From Coniferiporia sulphurascens (taxonomy: Eukaryota; Basidiomycota; Agaricomycetes; Hymenochaetales; Hymenochaetaceae), in the NCBI GenBank assembly GCA_002794785.1, contig NBBA01000001.1, positions 1,674,001-1,738,000 on the forward strand: a DNA stretch of 64,000 nucleotides, written 5' to 3'. Below are positions 1 to 11,843 of this stretch, in pieces. The position numbers were made by a program, and so were the translations under genes. The notes below the pieces were generated by a model that saw only the letters and a program-made list of their open reading frames with translations, made no database searches and had not been told where the DNA came from. Numbering within the stretch: position 1 is the first letter of the stretch; every line of letters begins with the position of its first letter.

Positions 1-1318
1 GTGAATCTGCTCGTAGATAACAACTGGCTTGGACTGCGCTGCACCCCCTGAAACATCCGCGGCTTCGGCGGTAGTCGAGTTAATATACATCTCGACATAC
101 TGCTTGAAATTTTTGATCTTGATGCGCTCATCATTTAAGAAGACCTTAATGTTTTTGACGGTACCGGCCATATCATAGACACGCTTCTTGAGAAGCGCCA
201 GAGTATCATCGTCAATAGAATCCATCCCGAAACGTGCGAGGTCCGGTTTGAAGGTGACACGAGTAAACTCGTCCTTCTTGTTCTTCGTAATCTTTGCCTT
301 TCCACACTTTGACATGTTGTCCATCCAAGTCTGCTTGTACTTCTGCTCCGAGTTCTTGTCCGCCGTCTCGACGGTGAACTCCGTTGAGTAAATATTCGTC
401 AGTTTCGCGCCATAGCCATTGCGACCTCCTGTTAGCTTCTTTTCATCATCGTCGTAATTTGAGGAAGTTAGCAAATGTCCGAAAATCATCTCCGGGATGA
501 GTATTTTCTGGACTGAGTGCATTTCGATGGGGATACCCTTCCCATTGTTGTAAACCGAGATTACGCCTTCTTCAACGTCAATATTAACCTTCAGGGTATC
601 CATACCGGGGTCATTGATCTAATCCCGTGTAAGCTTATTTATACAGGAATGAGTAAATAAAACAAGTCACACTAACCTTGTTGTCCGCTGCGTTAACAAG
701 AATTTCGTCTACAATCTTGAAGAAACCTGGAACATATTTGATGTCCCTGTACACCATTCTCTTCGTATCCGAATCGTAGGCCCACATTGTTTGCGTGATT
801 GTTTCGACGCTGCCTATGTAAGAATCGGGTCGCTTGAGAATGTGCTCTACTGGGCTGAGCTGTAGAACGCGTCGGATTCAGTCGAATTTAGCCAGTTGTG
901 ACACGGGCACACCTGCTGATACTGTTCCGAAGCCGACTTGTTCTTCCTGGGGGGAGCAATAGGCGCTTTGGAGGTCGAAGGAGCCGAGCCATCATCGTCT
1001 TCCGACGCGTCTTTGACAGCGTGGTCGACATCCATGAAGCTCTCGTCGGCGTTCTCATCAATATCCTTCAACGGCTTCTTCTTCACAGCCTTAGGCTTTG
1101 CCGGTGCCTTCGCGGGCGCCTTCACAACCTTTGCTGGCTTTGACGCAGCTTTGGAGACCTTAACGGCAAGACAAATTAGCACAACACTCGCCGCACGAAG
1201 CAGTAGTATATGGTCAGTGACGAACAAGTTTCTTCTTTGCAGGAGCATAGTCATCCGACTCGAAGTCGGACCCAGACACGTCGTTAATTTCGAAATTCTC
1301 TTCTTCAGAGGAGCTCAT
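1..1318 (-). CDS. TOP2: DNA topoisomerase II, N-terminal part (partial)
   Basis: Type IIA topoisomerase, which passes one DNA duplex through another using ATP in the nucleus. Only the first 380 codons lie in the window; the gene runs off the left edge. Exons on the minus strand: 1318-1226, 1158-913, 859-677, 618-1, all joined in phase 0 with GT-AG introns of 53-67 nt. The first 110 residues or so are acidic and lysine/alanine-rich, as is usual for the variable N-terminus. The ATPase (GHKL) domain follows: the VEHILKRPDSYIGS segment, DEILVNAADNK (Bergerat N-box) before residue 175, and the ATP-binding GGRNGYGAK loop near residue 238. The start ATG at 1318 opens MSSSEEENFE. The identification is firm because several family-defining motifs occur in order. 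Confidence 0.95.
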
Positions 1319-2558
1319 CGCCGCGTCGTCAGAAACGTGTACAACACAGTTCGGTCGCAGCGAGTTTCAACATTCTCGACGCGCTTGTCACACGCAATCG
1401 TAACGGTGGCGCGTCGTGGTTGGCCTTGAACCTAATCAAGGGCTCCTTTTTGGGCCACTTGGTACAACAGCTGGGTGCATTAAGGTGGTGCTTTTCTTCA
1501 ATATACCGGTTTTAAGGTGAGTGCTCTTACCCTCTATGAGATACAATTCGACATGTCCAAGACATGATTGCTTGGACATTTCACATGGGTCAAGCTCGGC
1601 ATCCCCAGGTGCTTTGAATCCACTGGCAGGAATACGTATACACAATGCAGTGCATACAACGAACCAACTCTACAATGGCCCGTTTACTCACGAATGAATC
1701 CGTCAGACCTCCACTTTAATCTTGCGAGTTATAATATCCTCAACCAGCTTTTCGATCATGGGCGATCATGGGCGATACTTATTACTTAGAAGACAAACGA
1801 CCGCCAGTGGCCCAGGAGCGGTTTTTGCTCTCAAAAGTTCTGCTTCATCATTGGCCTCCAGATGTGTCTTATTTCAGTGTATTTCACTCTTGCTGGTATA
1901 CTTCACGGTCCAGCGTGGCGACATGTCGATGACAATCCAAACTCTGCCGTATACTAACCGTGTTTCCATGCAGCTTTGCCCTCCACTTATTCTTCTAGTG
2001 CAAGTGGAATTGATGCCTGTTGGATCCTTTGACGTCATTGCCGAACCCCCTTCGTCTTACCAGGTCGTCGTATATCTCAGCTCGGAAAACGGCGAGGACC
2101 CGCCGGGATCCGCGAAGCCGGTATGGTCGGTCAAGTAGGTCCACATGGTTTTTCATGGTGTTGTGAATTAACGTGCAGTGGATCTGTAACAAATCCTCAA
2201 AATTAATGTCTTAGGATGTGAAGTTACACTTACCCCGGTTTTGTTTGTGTCTGCGGTATCATTCAGACACAAGAGCCGCGCAATGTCGAACTGAACCCAA
2301 TAACAATAACAAGCAATAGATCCTAGCTCGGATTTCAGAGGTCGACAATATCTGCGAACAAAAGACTGCGTGTGCTTGTAATTACGGTCAGGGATCGTAC
2401 TGTCTGTAAAAGAAAAATTGGTGAATGAATATGTGCGCTAATGATTTTGGCAAGTCTTCTTGACAATGTCCAAACCAATTATGCTCCACTCCGGCTCGTC
2501 AGTCTTATCACTCGCTAAAGTGATGGAGAAGGCGTCACTCACCGACGATCCAAGCCAC
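1319..2558. other. intergenic, upstream of TOP2
   Basis: Promoter side of TOP2. No recognisable protein. A plus-strand stretch at about 1722-2138 stays open and contains a good intron-like segment (GTATAC at about 1899 to CAG at about 1976, with a CTAAC branch site). It could be part of a small unknown gene, but no family is recognisable and I do not call it. Confidence 0.4.
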
Positions 2559-3142
2559 TCACAGGGGCTCTCCGCACATCGATGTGTAAGGTGTTGGCTT
2601 TTCCGGGACCACAGGATACGGCCGGCTGAGATTTATGCCTCCAGCAGCGGTTTAGCGTTGTATCCCGGCCATAAGGTCTAGGGAACTCCCCTAAAGGACA
2701 CTCTAGGGGGTTTACAAACTGGTGCAAATCTGGCTTACCACTTTCCTTGGTCTAGAGAGCGTGGTATGGCGAGCTACGGCTCAGACACCAAACACCCTCC
2801 TACCAACTGTATCACCAGGTCCACCCTATGATCCATACCCAGCTCGGATGGCTAACTTGAAGGTATACCAGAGGATCTATCCACGCTGGGAATCGTGCGG
2901 GCTATTTGGTACCGACCAATATTTTGAATATCCTAAGCTTTGGAACATCATGTGCGATATCAGACGCTCGCGATCGCGATACTCAATCACGATCCCTACA
3001 CGTCCCTAGTGGTCTGGAGCGGCCGCATCGTCATCCACACTAATCCAAGTCACTCGTCCATTTAGTCGCCAGCGAATAGTTTATTGACTGTCTATTTGGG
3101 AGACGGACGAACTGTTCAGGACCTCTCATTCGCGTGGTTGAA
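2559..3142. repeat. dispersed direct repeat, copy A (paired with 9257-9833)
   Basis: About 580 bp that recurs in the same orientation at 9257-9833 with many substitutions and a few short indels. Both copies begin near an ACAGGGGCTCTCCGCAC motif, share a GGTCTAGGGAACTCCCCTAA palindromic block and a GGAGCGGCCGCATC block, and end near ACCTCTCATYCGC. No open frame is conserved between the copies, so it is probably a non-coding mobile or duplicated segment. Confidence 0.8.
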
Positions 3143-3159
3143 ATATACTGTGACGTGCT

Positions 3160-6100
3160 GTTACAAACTCTGCAAGAGGGGCCATTACTGCAGGCCCTGC
3201 CACAGACGTTTGTGCGAAAACTATACACCCTCGAAATTTTTACATAGGGTGTGGAAATACGTCTAGTTTACATCTGAGAATTTTTGAGGGATAAAAATGA
3301 GTTTGAGGGGCAGCAGGAGCCAGAACTGAAAGATTGCAACAGGGGTCGCGCGATAGTAATAGTTGACGCTGTATAAGGAAAAGGAAGCCCGGCTTTGGCT
3401 TTTACAGTAAAGACATCGCCTTGTGCGTCCCTGCGGACCCACAACACTGCCTCACCTTGAAGGGGTTCTCGAGAAAGTGACTCGAAAATCGAAAATGCTG
3501 GAAGCTATGTTGAACATCGCACATTACAATAGTTTATATGATAGGACCAAACTGACCTCACCCAACCGATACAAAAATTGCGTGCTTTCAGTATGCTTCC
3601 GAGCTGACGTCGGGGAAAGACGCTATTTCGACGTAAAATCGAGAACGAGCAGTTAGTATTTTGAACGTCGCTGAAGGAGAATTTCACGCGCCGGGGGTTG
3701 GAAATTTGCGAATACTTTCAGACTTTTGATTTGACACAGACCAAGAAGTCAATAACACGAGTAAGGTGTCCACAGGCTGCGCTCGTATAATAAAAATTAG
3801 GAGGATACAGTCTTCCCTGAAATCAGAATGGTGACTTAACCGTGAGACTTGAGACATGATAAAGGATGGAGTGATGTGGCAGTGGCAATTTCAGGAAAAA
3901 CGGCACGGGTAATGCGGGAAAGCGGCTAGAGAGAAAACGAGGAGCCTGGCATGCGGTGCGTGTTTCCATGCAAAGACGTCAGCTTTCTAGCAATCTAGTA
4001 TCTAGTGAAAAGAAAGCTTACGTATTGCGTGAAATGCTCGCTTCGTTAGATTGATAATGAGGCTATAAATCGATAATATGCAGGAAGTGCGTGAGCGACA
4101 GAAAGCCAGACCTACAACATTTCGTCAATTTGAGTTGGAAGCACAATAGTATGAACCTGAGAACTGACTTTGTACAAATACAGTAATAGCCCCTTTGATC
4201 TGCTTTAATGGTATCGAATACTATGAACCGGATACCGACCAGAAGTGCAAGCAAAATAAACGCAAGTGCAACAACAGTACTCAATCGCCAAATCGCGCTG
4301 AGATATACAGACCATGCAAGGAATCTTAGCATGAGCGTGGGCCGTGAAATGTTTGGCGCGACGATGGGGAGATTCTTGCGACCAACTAGGCGGTCACCCA
4401 CGATATCTTTAAAGTCTTGTGCTTGACCCGTTGAGGCAGAAATACTGGCACTGCAGAGTATCGATGTGACACAGATACCATACAGTCTGTGCGAGTTCGT
4501 TCCTAGAAAACAAAGAAAACAAGGTTCGAACGTCGTAATTCCCATTCTAAAATATCAATGTGAAAAATCATGCCTGCAATGAGGTATGCGCCAACCTCAA
4601 ACGATAAGGAACCTAACGCATTCACAACGTTGCGACCCAGCCAATGACCCGCAGCGAACCCCATCTCATCGTACACATACGTCAGGATGCAGAGCGCAAT
4701 ACTTGCATAGACCGTCTCAACGCTATAACAGGCAGACGGCGCCCAGCACATTGGTACTAGTACCCAGCGGAGGACGAGCGCGTTCCGCCAACTGATACGT
4801 TTCGAGGGGGGCGGACGGTCTTTCTTATTATTCTCGTCTTCCTCAGGTTTCGCAATCTGGTTAGATACGTCAAGCTGCAGCACATGAAACCAGATCCAGA
4901 AGACGACATGTGGGAGGCGAGAGAGGTTTTCAAGAGGCGCAGACGCGATGGCAACAAAGCCTGGGTCCTATAAGCGCTGAGCAAGAACTCAAGGAAGGAC
5001 GGAGACATACGATGGGCACGACGGTAGTCTTTATGTCCGACTTTGTGAACAAGAAAATTGTCCAAAAGTGGTACAAGGCCTTGGAAAACAGCTGTCGTAT
5101 GGTCTGAAGCATTGTGAAAAGCAAGCAGTGAATACGTCGTTGACCTAGCTGTGAGCAGCTTAGAACTTGGGTTTTAGTCCCTTAGGGGCCAGGACCCCTC
5201 GTCTTATAACTTCGTGGGCATGCCTTGAATCGCCAAAGTATTTTGGTATTTTGTTCAACGCATGTCATTCGATCCGATCGCAGTACTAAATAGGACCCTT
5301 GAACAGGCAAAGGGCCAGCATTTAGGTGTACAGACCCTTCATGATTCTGCCATCATAGAAAATCGTCTCTGTTAGTGGGTGCGGATGAGACCATAGAAAG
5401 CATCTGCTGAAATCAAGAGATTATTACTGGCACGATATGTCGGGGCATCGGGGACGTTAATACTAGAACTTTCAGTGACAATCACTTGGATGTACCCAGG
5501 ATCCACTTAATTAGTTGTCATTTGACCGATAAGATGGAAATACGAAGACGAGAGCCTTGACGTGATCTTTCGAATCGACTCAGGCAGCTGGTAAGTACCC
5601 AGTGTTCGCAAGAGAAGAAAGTGGGGCTTGGAGTAGAAGAGATTGATATTGGTGCCACAGTGCCACTCCGATTGATGCACTATTAATTGATATTATTGTA
5701 TCGTCCAAGAAGGCCTAAAACTGCTGCCACGCATATTAGCCAACGAGTACGGCTCCGGATGGAGCCAATATTATTACCCCTTCTGTATTGACCGTTAGAG
5801 CTGTGTCAAGAAGTTCCGTAAAATTTATTTAGTTACGCACCTATTGCTCCACTTTTGAGTCTCGGTTACTAAAATCATGAGCATTTTTAAGCACTTTCTA
5901 GTCAATGATCCACGAACCGATGGCTCCCCAGGAAGCCGTCCTATTCACTAAGTTGCAAAGCTAGGCTCGGATTTCTGTGGATATGGACGGGAAAACCACC
6001 ATCACGCTCCATTGATTGCGTCCGGGTCCCCTCAAAGCAGATAGCCACAAATATATCATACCATGAACCCACAAGCAAGCCGGCAAGTTACGGAATTGGA

Positions 6101-6660
6101 ATGACTGCTCGGCTTCGCAGTGGAGTTGCATTATCGCGATAACACCATGAGACCATGTATATGGAGAACCGTGATTTAGCCACAACCGTTATTTTAGACC
6201 GGAGGCTTGAGCCGCTTACATGCTTCAAACTTTGAATAGCGCGACCAGGCGAGGAACACGACCACTATCGCACTCCCACTGAAAACAGTGTGCAAAAACC
6301 GAAGCACCAGTCGTGTTGCCATTGCCGATGGTGCAACCATGTCATTTCAAGCACCCCTTTTCGTCGAGCGTCGAGGACATTCCCAGCATTGGTCTAAAAA
6401 GACAAACCATGATGATTATAGGACCCAGTCTTTCTAGTCTCTTGGCAGTAAGTCCAGTAGGTAGCATCTGCTGGAATCATAGTCGCTGAAGACTTCCTCT
6501 TCCCTGTCCTGGATAATTAAAGGCAGCCCAGCTCTTTTGCAACACCGACTCGGATGAACATTGGGGTCAAAGGCATCCATCTAAACTTGAAGCCATCGCG
6601 CACTTTGGTGCAGGGATTCCCAAATATGGGAATAAGATGTGGCAACTATTACTGTAATAC
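3160..6660 (+). repeat. arm A of a large inverted duplication (partner 58740-62275)
   Basis: About 3.5 kb that reappears as reverse complement at 58740-62275. Matching blocks can be followed along the whole arm: 3160-3270 with 62160-62280, 3300-3500 with 61970-62130, UbiA copy 1 with copy 7, 5160-5900 with 59560-60300, and 6600-6660 with 58740-58805. Divergence is clear but moderate (substitutions and small indels). The outer part holds the UbiA gene; the inner part (5113-6660) has no gene I recognise. Confidence 0.9.
4063..5112 (-). pseudogene. UbiA-type prenyltransferase/terpene-cyclase-like, copy 1 (probably decaying)
   Basis: Membrane protein of the UbiA superfamily. Exon 1 (5112-5011) encodes MLQTIRQLFS and the conserved LFTKSDIKT block. 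Exon 2 has the first acidic motif (NQ...PEED..NKKDRP), exon 3 the second (QDFKDI.GDRLVGRK), and a short last exon ends at 4063. Compared with intact copy 7: one base is lost at the start of exon 2, so the frame survives only if the upstream TATAG acceptor is used instead of CCCAG; the second intron donor is GC rather than GT; a 5-nt insertion near the end of exon 3 shifts the frame, so the last 20 or so residues are read in another frame (ending HIIDL). The core motifs remain, so some activity cannot be excluded, but three splice or frame defects make a decaying gene more likely. It is the inverted twin of copy 7. Confidence 0.75.
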
Positions 6661-6714
6661 GTAAGCTGTGTACAAAGTTGACTTGATTTTCTAAACTAGG
6701 TTATTTTTTTTGAC

Positions 6715-7265
6715 AAGGTGCAGGGATCCCCAGTAGATTCCTACTAGTCCCTACCAAACCCTGCGGCATCACAGCGTCCCTGCGTACGGATATTCGTGCA
6801 TCCCTATGGAATGCGTAATATTGCGGTGAAGCCGCACCCAATGTTCCACAAGACTTCAATAGGGTGAAAATTTGCGGGCCAGACGAGATTGAGATCACCT
6901 ATTAATACTCTCTCGGGGGCCGTATTTTTGATGAATCCAGTCAGCCCCCGGCAGTTATTTCTTATTTTTGAAGGTGGTAAAATTAGCCGTGGTTGGTTCG
7001 GAAAGTGGGTACTTCCGTAGGTGCAACTATCCATGATTATCATATTCCCGTCTAGTTCGGTGACTAACCATTCTGTAAAAAAAAAACGTCATTACGCCAC
7101 GTAGTACATATTCTATGTAAGAAAAAAGCAACATCCCGCAACCACGGACACATACAGCCCGAGGCCGAATCATCTACTCGCGGCAGAATTACTGGGATTT
7201 GAGCTGACCTGGACTCGATCAGCTGTCGGCGCATCTTGATTTATTTCTTCGGAAAAATGGTAATA
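6715..7265. repeat. inverted repeat copy (partner 40190-40735)
   Basis: About 550 bp whose reverse complement occurs at 40190-40735. Shared blocks include GTCCCTGCGT, GGGCCAGACGAGATT, CTCTCGGGGGCCGTATTT, the CCACGGACACATACAGCC stretch and GGAAAAATGGTAATA. No conserved protein frame. The copies lie beside UbiA copy 2 and beside the transposon island, so this may be a non-autonomous mobile element or a duplication fragment. Confidence 0.8.
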
Positions 7266-7437
7266 GAAGAACTTGAATATAGAAGCCAAGGGCATTATAT
7301 CGATTTCGGCGTGACACTTATGAAGAGTAGAAGGGAAGGGAGCGAAGAAAGTCCAAGCATCTAATGAAAATGTTATGCCTGAGCTTGCAGACGGCTCGGT
7401 GAGATGGCCACCTCCTATACGCGGAATAGTTGCCTTA

Positions 7438-8199
7438 TTAAATTGCAGTAGAAATTAAATGCTTGTAATGGGCAGGGAGTACAAAGGCGACGGAAATCCA
7501 GGCCTGTAACATTCCAAGAAATCGGTACAGAGGAGGGCCACAGGAGCGTGAAGCTAGGGACCAACGTTGTACAGATAATAGCTCCATTGGTCGGCTTCGA
7601 TGCTATCGAGCATAACGAAACGGATACCGACCAACAACGCGAGTGTAATAAATGCAAGTGCAATGATAATACTCAGGCACTACAGTGCGCTGAGGCCGAC
7701 AGACCATACGAGAAGGCCAAGCATCAGGGTGGGCCGCGCGATCGTCGGCGCAGCGATGGGGAGCGTCTTACGACCCATAATACGGTTCCCTTCGATGTCC
7801 TTGAAGTCCTGGGCCTGAATTGTTGTCGCGTATATTCCGGCGCTGCAAAGCGCTGACGCAGTGCTGATGCTGTCGAGTGTGTGGCGGTTTATCTCTGTAA
7901 CATGGGGAATGGGGAAGCGAAGAACTCAAGATTAATAATCCCACTAGAAGTGGCTTTAAGGATATTGCACCTGAAATAAGGCATGCCCCAACTCCAAAGG
8001 ACACCATTCCTACTCCATTCACGACGTCGCGACCGACTCGGAACCAATGACCTGCGGCGAAACCCATTTCATTGTATGCATAAGCCAGAATGCAGATTGC
8101 AACACTGGCATAGACTGTCTCAACACTGTACCAGGCGGATAAAGCCCAGCACATTGGCACCGATACCACTACGGCTTGGAGTGTCCCGTCCGATGCCAT
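7438..8199 (-). pseudogene. UbiA-type gene, copy 2 (5'-truncated chimeric pseudogene)
   Basis: Carries only the second half of exon 2 (8172-7971), exon 3 (7894-7566) and exon 4 (7503-7438) of the UbiA-type gene, closest to copy 6. Exon 1 and the first acidic motif are missing. At about 8163-8172 the coding sequence joins flanking repeat DNA that at 35325-35370 is non-coding; this supplies a new ATG at 8199 (MASDGTLQAV) in frame with VPMCWALS. Exon 3 has a TAG at a conserved tryptophan (LSAL-stop-CLS), and the second acidic motif reads EGNR instead of GDR. Not a functional enzyme. Confidence 0.88.
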
Positions 8200-8920
8200 G
8201 CTACACTGAAATGCCTATTCCTACGGATAAATGGCGTCACCCCACTTTTTCTCAAAGTCTGACAACCTTGCCAAAGCCACCTCAAGATGTTTGTGAGAGG
8301 CTATCGTGGGCAGAGCGTTCCCCCATATAGGCTCCACGTCGCTACAATTCAGCCCAAAATAGGGTACGAAGAAATTAACACATACATTGGCCCGGAACGC
8401 TTCACCTCTTTACCCGTTGCATTGTAATTTGGATCTCGGAACCTTGAGTCACGGCTAAACCCGCTTCTCGTCCTTAGGAAGATCAACAGATGCTTGAGAC
8501 ATAATCGAGGAGGCGCTCGAGGTCCAGTACATCCCAAAGGGAGCAGACAGCACCGTCCTTGCCTTGCTTCTGAGGTTTCATGTCGAGCAAAGTGTCTTCC
8601 GGTGCGTCTATGTGGCGGGCGCCGGAAGTTCGTGACTTGAGTCATCAGACTCATCACTAGCAGTAGTATCTCATCACCCAGTGAATCGCCGCACCCCGAG
8701 TTCGGTCCGCATGGGGGATCATAGCTTGGATTCAATACATGTACCAACATATCGGTAATTTCGGAGTAATGCACTCAAAAGTATATTTGCATGCTAGAAG
8801 ATTGAAAACACAGGCAGTACATACGTCCGACGAAAAACTCTTACGGATACATTTCTTGAACAGTTCCAAGTATTTTTCCTCGCAGTAGAGAAGCGGGAAT
8901 TTTACCGGAATTCCGTTATA
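8190..8920. repeat. dispersed repeat (related to 29180-29515, 34790-35370, 32065-32560)
   Basis: A mosaic repeat. 8570-8910 matches 29180-29515 in the same orientation (CATGTCGAGCAAAGTGTC, CGCATGGGGGAT, ATTTCTTGAACAGTT blocks). 8190-8720 matches the reverse complement of 34840-35370 and, more weakly, 32065-32560. These units are the flanks of the UbiA tandem array. No coding function seen. Confidence 0.8.
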
Positions 8921-9256
8921 TTTTAAACAGCAGATTTTGCTAATGTCTTTCTTAGACGGCCCCCTTTATGGCCCGATGGTACCATCATTGCCAATCACAA
9001 GTCATGCGGTACATTTCTACGGCGAAAGCGTGCCACCTATAGAATTTCTACTATACTAGCATCGTCCCGAGAGAATAGATATTCCAGCATATCTGCTTCG
9101 GAGAAACTTGCTTATAAAAGGTGAGATATATTCTGCCCTCTTTCAATCTTTCTGCGAAAGTGGTTCTTCCAAAGAGTCCAATAGCCAAGTTTCACTGTCC
9201 GGACGTGATGTATGGCATATACTGTACATTTTATACCACTATTTCTTTACAACCGA

Positions 9257-9833
9257 CAGGGGCTCTCCGCACTTTGATGTATAAGTATTGGCTTTTCCCG
9301 GGACTACAGGGTATGGCCGGCTGGGATTCACGCCTCCTGTAGCAGTAAGCGTTGTTTTCCGGCCATAAGGTCTAGGGAACTCCCCTAAGGGACACTCTTG
9401 GGGGTTTCCAAACTGGTGCAAATCTGGCCTACCACTCTCCTCGGTCCAGAAAAGGGTGGCTTGGCGAACTACGGCTCAGACACCAAACTCCTTCCTACCT
9501 GCCGTATCATCAGGTCCACCATATGATCCATACCCAGCCCGGAAAGCTAAGATACACCAGAAGATCCATCCACACTGGGATTCGTGCGGGCTATTTGGTA
9601 CCGACCAATACCTTGAAGATACTAAGCTTTGGACCACCGTGTACGACATCAGACGCTCGCGATCGCGATACTCAATCACGATCCCTACACGATCCCTTGT
9701 GGTCTGGAGCGGCCGCATCATCATCCACACTAATCCAAGTCGCGCCTCTATTTAGTCGCCAGCGAATAGTTCATCGACTATCTATACGAGAGACGGACGA
9801 ACTGTTCGAGACCTCTCATCCGCACGGTGAAGA
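9257..9833. repeat. dispersed direct repeat, copy B (paired with 2559-3142)
   Basis: Second copy of the 580-bp repeat described at 2559-3142, same orientation. Diverged by substitutions and short indels; no shared open frame. Confidence 0.8.
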
Positions 9834-11843
9834 TGGTCGTTAGCTCAAACGGTCAGCATCCAGTAAAATTACACACTGAATGCCAAGGCGACGGTCCAAG
9901 AAAAGGCATCTGCCACACAACGACCGCACTCTGAAGATTCGTTCAACTGCCTAGCACCCCGCGATCAATCTCCAACTTGGTCGTACACCGCAAGGGTGAA
10001 TATGCACTATGGGAGTCTAGTGCACCGGAAACATCGCACTGAGTGCATAGTGGAATTCACTTGCGGGCGTATCTCCCACACTAGTCAACGGGGCTCGGGA
10101 AAGAAAAATCAGGGGGAAAACTAGCGTACCTCCGACCTCACCATCAATTTACCTCCTGCGGATGTGATGACAAGAGGGAGGGGGCTCCGCCACGGCAAAG
10201 GGCAATACTATATTGTATCAGCCTTGGCGGTTGCGACCTGCGGAACAAAACGACGATTCCAAACATTATCAATATTCCACTCAGACACGGGGACCGTGCC
10301 CGCGAAACAGTCCGATTTGCCAGTCATATAAATATCGGAATATTGACAAAGACAAAGACAAAATCGGAGTGTATACCGTACCTTATGAAACATACCCGAC
10401 GCTAGCCACAAACGAGCTAACCTGAAACGCGACGGGCATACCGTATGCGGTGTGGATAGACCCGGTCTAGCTCGATCCGGTGGCACTAACACCTATTCCG
10501 CCATCCATGCAAATCGTGGAGTGACGTAACCCCAAGCCAGCCACAGATCATTGTCTGAGTGCGTACAAGATCCAATTGCTATTAATATTGCCATGGTGCA
10601 CCGCTATCTCTGCCGCACACATACTGTACGTACCATCTCGCAAACACCAAAACCCGCGGCCAAAGATTCCGTTTTGTCCCCGATGAACATCTGTTAATAA
10701 TAACCTGCAAATGAAATAAACGAAAACAGGCGAGGTCTCCCATCGAATTTTCAATTTCTCCTCACAAAGTCCACATGCACGAGAATAAAATTGCTAGGAG
10801 GGGGGTCAGACCATATTGGACACTGGGCCCTGGCTAAGCATGATTGGCATGAACTCACTAAGCAAACGCGCGCTCTATTCCAGTGGGTCCGACTCCAATA
10901 TGTTAGATATATATATATAACATTGTGCAGTGGTAAGCATGCCCGCGGATGGGGGGGGGGGTATCGCACCCACAAAGTCGACTAGCATGATTAAGAATGT
11001 CCATCGTATCACAGAGCCGTGGCAGAATGAGCGAGCGACGCAATGAGACTACTGGGCACAAGCGGCGATAGTGGGAGTGGTCACCAACCAATCGATGATT
11101 GCCTTAATAATATACCGCAGCGCATTTACCGCTGATGTAACACATGCACCGGTTTTCGAAGCTTTGGAGTCCATATGTCGTAAAGTTAAGTTCACCGCTC
11201 GTGCCCAATGGGGCGGAAGAAAGAACTCGAAGCACAGCGACGGAGCGGTCTGAAGAAGCAGAAGACGAAACTCTCCAGATCCCTCGCTGGCACACACACA
11301 TACACACTTCGACTTCTGCCCCTAAAGAACTCGAAGTCTCCCCCACATTAATTTGACTCGCTCAAAGGGCGCCTTCATAAAGGCTAATCACTAAACCAAT
11401 AGAAACGAAGCTCTTCCTAAAATATGGCTCAGAGAGAATCAGGAATCAAGCACCAAGACCAATCACACCAGGATATAACCGGCAAACAAGCGAATCTATT
11501 GTTCGTTCTACGCCGCACGACTCGACAACTAGCTAAGACAGCCTATCGATTCTTTGCAAATAATACGAGTTATTGGACAAGGGTGGATGAGATTGGACAA
11601 GACAGGATGAGGGGAAATAAGGAATGCATATGCAAGTATACTCATTGGAGTAAGTTTCCGAGATCCGGCGCAGGGCGCTTTTACAATGGGCCGATTGCAC
11701 GAGAAGTAAAACAAAACAGAGAGCGTGCAAGGAATATAATAAGTATTTGTTCCGAGTCATCGCCGTGTCGCGGCGCCGCGTCCGGACGAAGGCGTGCGTG
11801 TACGTGCGATTTCTATTTGTGATGCGATTGCGGTTCTATGAAT
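9834..11843. other. intergenic, no gene recognised
   Basis: No protein family, RNA gene or conserved frame seen. Contains a run of 11 G at 10951-10961 preceded by a short (AT)n tract at about 10905-10918, both simple-sequence features. It forms the 3' flank of the P450 gene. Confidence 0.5.

Noticed and set aside
2460..2545. A minus-strand C-terminal exon-like stretch (LASDKTDEPEWSIIG)
   Set aside because: Looks protein-like but lacks a convincing acceptor and upstream exons.
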